DNA of 11,812 nt. It comes from Actinomycetota bacterium. Lineage in GTDB: Bacteria; Actinomycetota; Acidimicrobiia; Acidimicrobiales; Ilumatobacteraceae. The notes beneath the pieces were generated by a model that saw only the letters and a program-made list of their open reading frames with translations, did no database searches and was not told the origin of the DNA. Made by a program: the position numbers and the translations under genes. The stretch lies in contig VGBY01000022.1 of NCBI GenBank assembly GCA_016870295.1, positions 1-11,812 on the forward strand, read 5' to 3'. Shown here one piece after another: positions 7,089 to 11,812 of the stretch (the stretch's first letter is position 1; each line of letters opens with the position of its first letter).

Positions 7089-7490
7089 GTGGTGGTACCA
7101 GGTGGCGTCGTTGCTTACCGCCAAGAACTTCGTCGCAAGAGTGGCATCTTCACGCTGGCTGGTGCGGCATTGCTCGGCGTGTTGGGCATGCTGCTGATTG
7201 CGCTGCCCGGGCGGATCACGGGATTGGTCGGATTCGCGCTGGTGATCGTGGCCTGCCCGCTGTTGGTGGCGTTCGGCATTCCCATCACCGTGAGTGTGGG
7301 TTCGGTTGCGATCGGAGTGCTCGCCAGCCTGGCGTTGTGGTTCGCCCTCGGGCAGTGGGCGGCGCACCGCGCCACACAGCGACCGATTGCCGACTGGCGC
7401 GACTGGTGGACGACGCTGTGGCCGCTCGCCCTCGCGATGGCGCTCGGCGGTGGTGGCGGATTCGTGCTGTTCGTGCTCGGCGTGCTGTAG
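7089..7490 (+). CDS. Small four-helix membrane protein of unknown function
   Basis: I do not recognise this family. The 133-residue product has a short basic N-terminus (YRQELRRKSG, 10-19) followed by four likely membrane helices at about 20-39, 43-64, 67-87 and 107-133, and a Trp-rich amphipathic linker (ADWRDWWTTLW, 101-111). Helix 4 contains a run of five glycines (120-124). The GTG at 7089 is chosen as the start; the next codon is also GTG, and an in-frame stop at 7050-7052 limits extension. A possible -10 (TAGCAT, 7076-7081) lies 7 nt upstream and no Shine-Dalgarno is visible. The gene lies on the opposite strand between comEC (33 bp from its chosen start) and comEA (11 bp between the convergent stops). 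The antisense frame reads as Arg/His/Gln-rich low-complexity, which supports coding on the plus strand. A role in DNA uptake is possible from position only. Confidence 0.7.
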   Translation: MVVPGGVVAYRQELRRKSGIFTLAGAALLGVLGMLLIALPGRITGLVGFALVIVACPLLVAFGIPITVSVGSVAIGVLASLALWFALGQWAAHRATQRPIADWRDWWTTLWPLALAMALGGGGGFVLFVLGVL

Positions 7491-7501
7491 CGCTCGGCGA
7501 A

Positions 7502-8221
7502 TCACACCCGCACCCACGGGCGAATTTCGGCGAGCGTCGCTGGGCCGATGCCGCGCACCGCGAGCAAATCGTCCACCGAGGCAAATGGCCCGTTGCGGGT
7601 GCGGTGATCGATGATTGCCTTGGCAGTGGACGGGCCGATGCCGGGCAGACGGTCGAGGTCATCGGCGGTCGCCCGATTCACGTCGATGATGAGCGGCACC
7701 GTGCTGGTTGGCTGAGTGTCGCGCGGTCGCGCGGGTGTGCCACCGCCCGTGGAATTCCGCGCGCTGCTCGGCGTGGTGCTCGGCGTAACGTCGGCAGGCA
7801 GTCGCTCGCCGACACGCGGGATGTAGAGCTGCTCACCATCGTGCACGGCCGCCGCGAGGTTCACGCGTCGTAGGTCGGCGTTGCCAGTAGGCCCACCTGC
7901 GGCACGCAACGCATCGTCGGCACGCGCTTCTGCGCCGAGGTGATACACGCCGGGTTGCTCGACTGCGCCGACCACATGCACGGCGATGCGCGATGGTGCG
8001 ACGGTGTCGAGCGGCGAAAGCCAACCTGACGTCGAGTTGAGCGATGCGTCATGCGAGCTATTTGGCGGCGCGGTCGGCGCAACGGGAATCATCGTCTCAA
8101 CGGGCGGTGGCGGGAGGCGCACCATCCACCAGGCGATGACGGCAACGACGGGGGTGGCGGCGATGATAAAGGTGAGGCGCTGCCAGCCAACCCACAGCAG
8201 CCACGAACGAAGACGGTTCAT
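7502..8221 (-). CDS. comEA: ComEA-family DNA-binding competence protein
   Basis: ComEA is the membrane-anchored receptor that binds incoming double-stranded DNA outside the membrane and delivers it to ComEC. The ATG at 8221 gives 239 residues. Order: a short cytoplasmic start, one membrane helix (about 17-35), a Pro/Ser-rich linker (36-78), an SLBB beta-grasp domain (about 79-137, VHVVGAVEQPGVYHL), a second Thr/Ser/Pro linker (140-175), and a tandem helix-hairpin-helix domain (about 178-239) with the twin motifs RLPGIGPSTAKAI and AVRGIGPATLAEI. This SLBB-plus-HhH layout is the standard Gram-positive ComEA form. The frame is open upstream to 8320, but that part is Arg/Cys-rich and precedes the membrane anchor, so the shorter start is preferred. 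It does not directly adjoin comEC: the plus-strand membrane gene lies between. Confidence 0.93.
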   Translation of the reverse strand: MNRLRSWLLWVGWQRLTFIIAATPVVAVIAWWMVRLPPPPVETMIPVAPTAPPNSSHDASLNSTSGWLSPLDTVAPSRIAVHVVGAVEQPGVYHLGAEARADDALRAAGGPTGNADLRRVNLAAAVHDGEQLYIPRVGERLPADVTPSTTPSSARNSTGGGTPARPRDTQPTSTVPLIIDVNRATADDLDRLPGIGPSTAKAIIDHRTRNGPFASVDDLLAVRGIGPATLAEIRPWVRV

Positions 8222-8247
8222 ACTTCGGTGTGTGCGCGGGCAACGCA

Positions 8248-8291
8248 CGGCGGCACACAGCGCGCGGGATACCCGCGGCGGCACACAGCGC
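8248..8291. repeat. 16-bp direct repeat flanking a perfect hairpin, upstream of comEA
   Basis: CGGCGGCACACAGCGC occurs identically at 8248-8263 and 8276-8291 (28-bp period). Between and overlapping them is a perfect inverted repeat CGCGGG-ATA-CCCGCG at 8263-8277. The element lies in the 107-bp spacer between the thioredoxin-like gene and comEA, 27 bp upstream of the comEA start. It could be an operator, a transcript-ending hairpin without a T-run, or a chance GC-rich repeat. Confidence 0.55.
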
Positions 8292-8328
8292 ACGAGCAGC
8301 GCGCGGCGCGCACCAACCACTAACGCTG

Positions 8329-9051
8329 TTAGGCGAAGAGCATCCCCGTCATCTTGCGGCGATACGTGCCCGTGCGCGGGTCACCAGGCCCCATCGTTTC
8401 CAGAATCTGCAGAAACTGCCGGCGGGCTTCCTCGTCGGTCTTCACGAGTGGCAGGAGGGCATCGAGTTGCGTCGCGAAATTGTCGTCGGGCACGAACATC
8501 GCCTTGGCGCGCTCGACGAGAGCCGTGATCTTCAGGGTTTGTGGCACCTTCTGCAGGATCTCGAGCGCGTCGGTGACTTCGTTCTTCTGCAACAGCAAGG
8601 CGGCGAGGGCCAGCACGACATCTTCGTTGGTTGGCTCCAGTTTCAGCGCTTCGCGCAGGCTGGCCTCGTCGCCGCGCGCCAGCAGCGTTGCAACATCGAT
8701 CACCTCACCACCGGGAATCAACTTGTTGACGAACTCTTTCACCTGATGCTCGGGCAAGGCACCCATGAAGCCGTCGACGGGCTGGCCATCCTTCATCGCG
8801 TAGACGGCTGGGATCGACTGCACCTGAAACGCCCGCGCCACGCCAGGGTTCTTGTCGACGTCAATCTTGGCGAGCACCACCTTGCTGTTCGTGGCACCGA
8901 TGACCTTCTCCAGGATGGGGCCGAGCGTCTTGCACGGGCCGCACCATGTGGCCCACAAATCCACCACGACCGGCGTGGTCATACTGCGTTCGATGACTTC
9001 TTTCTGGAACGTCGCGTCGGTGACATCGATGACGTTGGCGGGTTTGCTCAC
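8329..9051 (-). CDS. Thioredoxin-domain protein with TPR-like C-terminus (YbbN/CnoX family)
   Basis: A 240-residue cytosolic protein (no signal peptide or membrane helix). Residues about 8-112 are a thioredoxin fold with the active site WCGPC (36-40) and the cis-proline in SIPAV (79-83). Residues about 115-230 are helical, with TPR-like pairs (LLARGDEASLREALKL, LALAALLLQKNEVTDALEIL), the Tetratricopeptide-repeat arrangement of YbbN/CnoX co-chaperones that protect proteins under oxidative stress and pass them to GroEL and DnaK. E. coli CnoX (about 284 residues) has lost the canonical CxxC; here both cysteines are present, so real thiol-disulfide activity is likely. The start is GTG at 9051, six nucleotides after a TATCGT hexamer and with no Shine-Dalgarno. 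It is divergent from the phosphotransferase gene across 62 bp. Confidence 0.92.
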   Translation of the reverse strand: MSKPANVIDVTDATFQKEVIERSMTTPVVVDLWATWCGPCKTLGPILEKVIGATNSKVVLAKIDVDKNPGVARAFQVQSIPAVYAMKDGQPVDGFMGALPEHQVKEFVNKLIPGGEVIDVATLLARGDEASLREALKLEPTNEDVVLALAALLLQKNEVTDALEILQKVPQTLKITALVERAKAMFVPDDNFATQLDALLPLVKTDEEARRQFLQILETMGPGDPRTGTYRRKMTGMLFA

Positions 9052-9057
9052 GCGCCA

Positions 9058-9063
9058 ACGATA
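9058..9063 (-). promoter_or_regulatory. Possible -10 hexamer for the thioredoxin-TPR gene
   Basis: TATCGT on the minus strand fits TANNNT, and exactly 6 nt separate it from the GTG start at 9051. That spacing would put the transcription start on the start codon (a leaderless mRNA). No -35 is evident. Confidence 0.35.
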
Positions 9064-9101
9064 CCGTTCGACGCGGCGGGAACTTTCGTCGCGCGAGCGA
9101 G

Positions 9102-9107
9102 TAGTTT
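9102..9107 (+). promoter_or_regulatory. Possible -10 hexamer for the phosphotransferase gene
   Basis: TAGTTT fits TANNNT and is separated by exactly 6 nt from the ATG at 9114, the same geometry as on the divergent side of this 62-bp spacer. No Shine-Dalgarno or clear -35 is visible. Confidence 0.3.
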
Positions 9108-9113
9108 CGTCGC

Positions 9114-10154
9114 ATGGTTGATGCGGCCCGCGACGGCATCAACGTCGCCACGGTCACGCCGTGGCTCACCGCGAATGTGGCGGGATTCACCGCCCCGTTC
9201 ACCGCGCGTGTGATCGCGGGCGGGCACTCCAACCTCACCTTCCACCTCACCGACGCCAAGGGCAAGGAGTACGTGTTGCGCCGCCCGCCGCTCTCGCACA
9301 CGTTGGCCAGCGCACACGACATGGGGCGCGAGCACCGCATCATCTATGCGTTGCGCAACACCGACGTGCCCGTTGCGCCGGCACTCGCCATGTGTACCGA
9401 CACCGCCGTCAACGGTGCGCCGTTCTATGTGATGGGTTTCGTGCACGGCCACGTGGTGCGTGATGCAACGATTGCCGAGCGCGTGCTCACCGAGCAAGCA
9501 CGCCGCACCGCGAGTGAATCGCTCATCGACACGATGGCGGCAATCCATGCCGTGAATCTCGAGGCCGTCGGGCTGGCCGATCTCGCACGCCACGAGGGAT
9601 ACATCGCGCGACAACTGAAGCGTTGGTACACGCAGTTCAACGCGCAGAAGACCCGCGAGTTGCCGCTGATCGACGAAGTGCATGACGTGCTTGCGGCGCG
9701 CATCCCTGAACAGGGCCCCGCCACCATCGTGCACGGCGACTACCGACTCGACAACTGCATCGTGAACGACGAAGGGCGCATCGTGGCGGTGCTCGACTGG
9801 GAGATCTGCACGCTCGGTGACCCGCTCGCCGACCTCGGCCTCTTGATGGCGTACTACACGGGGCCCGGCGACGAGGGATCGGCGTGGCAGGGGCAAGCCA
9901 ATCGTGTGCAGGGTTTCCTGAATCGCGCCGACCTGGTCGAGCGTTACGCGCGCATCACGAAGCGCGACGTGTCGCAGCTCGACTTCTACACGTCGTTTGC
10001 GTTCTGGAAGTTGGCGTGCATCATCGAAGGTGTGTACGCGCGGTACCTCGGTGGCGCGCTCGGCGATCGTTCAGCCGACGAACTGGCGCCGTTCGCCGCG
10101 CAAGTTGAGGCAGCCGTCACAAGCGCCCATCGGTACCTCGCACGCTTGCCCTGA
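9114..10154 (+). CDS. Phosphotransferase family protein (APH fold, ACAD10/11- and LvaA-like)
   Basis: A 346-residue soluble kinase of the aminoglycoside-phosphotransferase fold. Seen: the glycine-rich nucleotide loop GGHSNLTFHL (36-45), the beta-strand YVLRRPP (53-59), a likely partner Glu in GREHRI (71-76), the hinge YVMGFVHG (105-112), the catalytic HGDYRLDNC (207-215; Asp209 base, Asn214 metal ligand) and the metal-binding DWEICTLGDPLADL (228-241). The VLRRPP strand and DWE(x)CTLGDPLAD block are typical of the group that includes the kinase part of animal ACAD10/ACAD11 and bacterial LvaA. In that group the known reaction is phosphorylation of 4-hydroxyacyl-CoA during breakdown of 4-hydroxy acids. 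Antibiotic resistance is unlikely. No acyl-CoA dehydrogenase partner gene is visible in this window, so the substrate remains inference. Confidence 0.9.
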   Translation: MVDAARDGINVATVTPWLTANVAGFTAPFTARVIAGGHSNLTFHLTDAKGKEYVLRRPPLSHTLASAHDMGREHRIIYALRNTDVPVAPALAMCTDTAVNGAPFYVMGFVHGHVVRDATIAERVLTEQARRTASESLIDTMAAIHAVNLEAVGLADLARHEGYIARQLKRWYTQFNAQKTRELPLIDEVHDVLAARIPEQGPATIVHGDYRLDNCIVNDEGRIVAVLDWEICTLGDPLADLGLLMAYYTGPGDEGSAWQGQANRVQGFLNRADLVERYARITKRDVSQLDFYTSFAFWKLACIIEGVYARYLGGALGDRSADELAPFAAQVEAAVTSAHRYLARLP

Positions 10155-10177
10155 CCCACGCGGTTCGCGCCTACACT
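10151..10177 (+). promoter_or_regulatory. Putative promoter of the PAC2-family gene
   Basis: TACACT (10172-10177, four matches to TATAAT) lies 10 nt before the ATG at 10188, with CTGACC (10151-10156) as a possible -35 at a short 15-bp spacing. The 33-bp gap also allows simple read-through from the preceding gene. Confidence 0.3.
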
Positions 10178-10187
10178 CAGAGACCAG

Positions 10188-11087
10188 ATGTCGTCGTCTG
10201 ACTCGACACCAACCTCGTACTCGCTGCACGAGAGCTATGCGAAGATGCCGCGCTTGTCGGCGCCACTCCTGGTGGTGATGCTGCAGGGATGGATCGATGC
10301 GAGTGCCGCCGCCCATTCGGCGATGCAACGGTTGATCAAGGAGACGGGTGCCACCCCCCTGTTGTCGTTTGATGCCGATGAATTCCTCGACTTTCGCGCC
10401 CGACGCCCGACGATGGAGTTACGCGAGGGCATCAACACCCGACTGGATTGGCCGTCAATCGACATGATGCTCGGTCGCGACATCAACGACAAAGAGGTGC
10501 TGCTGCTGACCGGCCACGAACCCGATTCCAAGTGGAACCATTTCGCTTCGCTGGTCGCCGACCTTGCCGTGCAGTTGCGCGTGCGCAAGATGATTGGGCT
10601 CGGCGCGTATCCGTTTGCTGCGCCACACACACGCGCGGTAAACCTGTCGTGCACGTCGCCGTCTTCCGACGTGATCGCCTCTCTGCCCTATGTGCGCAGT
10701 TCGGTGGACGTACCAGCGGGCATCGAAGCCGTGCTCGAGCATGTGTTCACGGCGCGCGGAATCCCCAGCGTCGGCATCTGGGCGCAAGTGCCGCACTACG
10801 CGACGAGCATGCCGTATCCGCCCGCCACCGTGGCCTTGCTCGGTGCGGTGTGCGATACGGGAGGTGTGTCGCTCGACGTCAGTTCAGTGCGTGCCGAGGC
10901 GGTTGCGCATCGCGAGCGACTCGATGGGCTCGTGGCCGCCAACCCGGAGCACGCGCAGCTGTTGAGCCAACTCGAATCGGCGTACGACGTGGCGCACGAG
11001 CGCGACGAGCAAGCGGCGTCGATTCCCTCTGGTGACGAGTTGGCCGCGCAGTTCGAGGCGTACCTGCGCGACCAGCGTCGCGACTAG
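10188..11087 (+). CDS. PAC2-family protein (proteasome assembly chaperone-like)
   Basis: A 299-residue soluble protein of the PAC2 family, named after eukaryotic proteasome assembly chaperone 2; actinobacterial members such as Rv2125 and a C. glutamicum homologue have been crystallised, but to my knowledge their cellular role is not settled. Seen: the opening strand LLVVMLQGWIDASAAA (27-42) with the conserved GWxDA, the strand VLLLTGHEPDSKWNHF (104-119), LGAYPFAAPHTR (138-149) and the PHYATSMPYPPAT segment (202-213), all in the order expected for the family. The C-terminal 65 residues (about 235-299) are charged and helical, possibly coiled coil. The gene follows the phosphotransferase gene by 33 bp and its stop overlaps the stop of the convergent deacetylase gene within CTAG. 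Confidence 0.88.
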   Translation: MSSSDSTPTSYSLHESYAKMPRLSAPLLVVMLQGWIDASAAAHSAMQRLIKETGATPLLSFDADEFLDFRARRPTMELREGINTRLDWPSIDMMLGRDINDKEVLLLTGHEPDSKWNHFASLVADLAVQLRVRKMIGLGAYPFAAPHTRAVNLSCTSPSSDVIASLPYVRSSVDVPAGIEAVLEHVFTARGIPSVGIWAQVPHYATSMPYPPATVALLGAVCDTGGVSLDVSSVRAEAVAHRERLDGLVAANPEHAQLLSQLESAYDVAHERDEQAASIPSGDELAAQFEAYLRDQRRD

Positions 11088-11812
11088 TTGGCGCCGAAGC
11101 CAGTCAGCCAGGCGTGCACGTTGCGGCCGAGCGCCTGCACGTCGTAGCCGCCTTCTTGCAGCACGATCGTGGGCAGATTCAATTGCGCGAGTAGCGCCCC
11201 GCTGCGCGAGAAACCTTCCGTGGTGACCGCCAGGTCGGCAATCGGATCGGTGATGAATGTGTCAAGACCGAGCGACACGATCAACGCGGTGGGCTTGAAC
11301 GCCGCGATCTTTTCTGCACACGTCGACAAGGCGGAGATGTAGGCGTCGTCGGCCGTGCGTTTGGGTAGCGGCACGTTGAACGTGCTGCCGAGCCCCTTGC
11401 CGGTGCCGGTTTCGTCGGCGTGACCGGTGAAGTACGGGTACGCGCGCCGCGGGTCGCCATGTAGCGACACATATTGCACATCGTCGCGGTCGTAGAAGAT
11501 TTCCTGCGTGCCGTTGCCGTGGTGATAGTCGACATCCAGCACGGTGACTTTTCCGCCGGTGCGCTGCACGATGTGGTGTGCGGCGACTGCGGCATTGTTG
11601 AAGAAGCAATACCCGCCGTAGAGATCGCGCGTGGCGTGGTGGCCCGGTGGGCGGCACAATCCGTACACCGCACGTTGGCCGGCGAGCACAGAGTCGGTGG
11701 CGGTGAGTGCGGTGTCGACCGCGGCGCGCGCTGCCTCGTACGTGCCTTGTGTGAGCGGCGTGGTGGTTTCGAAACACCACCAGCCGAGACGCGCGGTGAT
11801 CGAACTGGGTTC
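11084..11812 (-). CDS. Acetylpolyamine amidohydrolase / histone deacetylase family enzyme (5' end cut by window edge)
   Basis: A zinc hydrolase of the arginase/deacetylase fold that removes acetyl groups from acetylated polyamines or acetyl-lysine. The frame runs to the right edge without a start that would account for a full protein, giving 242 C-terminal residues of an expected 340 or so. Numbered from the visible start: RPPGHHA (54-60, the two catalytic histidines), LDVDYHHGNGTQ (92-103; Asp95 and His97 as zinc ligands), SLGLDTFITDP (180-190; Asp184 third zinc ligand) and EGGYD (220-224; Tyr223 transition-state residue). The GWWCFETTTPLTQGTYEAA segment (10-28) and the LDTFxxDP form of the third ligand motif favour the acetylpolyamine amidohydrolase branch over classical histone deacetylases. 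An in-frame GTG at 11689 is not a credible start because homology continues upstream of it. Confidence 0.92.
   Translation of the reverse strand, partial: EPSSITARLGWWCFETTTPLTQGTYEAARAAVDTALTATDSVLAGQRAVYGLCRPPGHHATRDLYGGYCFFNNAAVAAHHIVQRTGGKVTVLDVDYHHGNGTQEIFYDRDDVQYVSLHGDPRRAYPYFTGHADETGTGKGLGSTFNVPLPKRTADDAYISALSTCAEKIAAFKPTALIVSLGLDTFITDPIADLAVTTEGFSRSGALLAQLNLPTIVLQEGGYDVQALGRNVHAWLTGFGAN

Noticed and set aside
7056..7517. Upstream extension of comEC to a start at 7517
   Set aside because: The stretch reads as Arg/Gln/His-rich low-complexity and is antisense to a membrane protein with four clear helices. A TTG start at 7124 is not fully excluded.
8222..8320. Upstream extension of comEA to 8320
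   Set aside because: It adds an Arg/Cys-rich segment before the natural start MNRLRSWLLW and covers the direct repeat and hairpin.
9079..9106. GGAAC followed by GTT upstream of the phosphotransferase gene, considered as an ECF/SigR-type promoter
   Set aside because: The 20-bp spacer is longer than the usual 16-19 and such short motifs are frequent in this composition.
8230..9213. Open frame of 327 codons on the plus strand
   Set aside because: Antisense to the thioredoxin-TPR gene, which has WCGPC and the cis-proline.
9048..9896. Open frame of 282 codons on the minus strand
   Set aside because: Antisense to the phosphotransferase, whose catalytic motifs define the coding strand.

Overview
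The window is about 11.8 kb of GC-rich, gene-dense bacterial chromosome. It carries ten or eleven protein genes, two of them cut by the window edges, and no stretch of more than 150 bases without a gene. I see no RNA gene, insertion sequence, CRISPR array or prophage. The order comEA / comEC / holA / rpsT (opposite strand) / lepA is the Actinomycetota arrangement as I know it (M. tuberculosis keeps much of it). With the PAC2-family protein and the strong GC bias, this points to an actinobacterium. The style resembles Acidimicrobiia (Ilumatobacter-like), but that finer placement is inference.

Layout. (1) 1-4130, minus strand: a probable operon of lepA (back-translocating translation GTPase), an MFS_3/EntS-type exporter overlapping the lepA stop, and a class I DNA photolyase that runs off the left edge. 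(2) 4131-4274: divergent lepA/rpsT spacer with a perfect hairpin. (3) 4275-4529, plus: rpsT, whose end overlaps the end of holA by 17 bp. (4) 4513-8221: holA and comEC on the minus strand, almost touching, and comEA on the minus strand. A small four-helix membrane protein gene on the plus strand sits between comEC and comEA. (5) 8329-9051, minus: a thioredoxin-TPR co-chaperone of the YbbN/CnoX type. (6) 9114-11087, plus: an acyl-CoA-dehydrogenase-associated (ACAD10/11, LvaA-like) phosphotransferase and a PAC2-family protein. (7) 11084-11812, minus: the C-terminal part of an acetylpolyamine amidohydrolase/histone deacetylase family enzyme.

How the genes fit together: the core is housekeeping (translation: lepA, rpsT; replication: holA) beside DNA-uptake genes (comEA, comEC) and repair/stress genes (photolyase, CnoX-like protein). 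I found no convincing undescribed system. The points most worth a second look are the opposite-strand membrane gene splitting comEA from comEC, a ComEC without the nuclease-like C-terminal domain, two in-frame minisatellites (MFS N-terminus and a ComEC loop), extensive stop-to-stop overlaps, and a recurrent TANNNT hexamer 6-10 nt before start codons that suggests leaderless or near-leaderless transcription.
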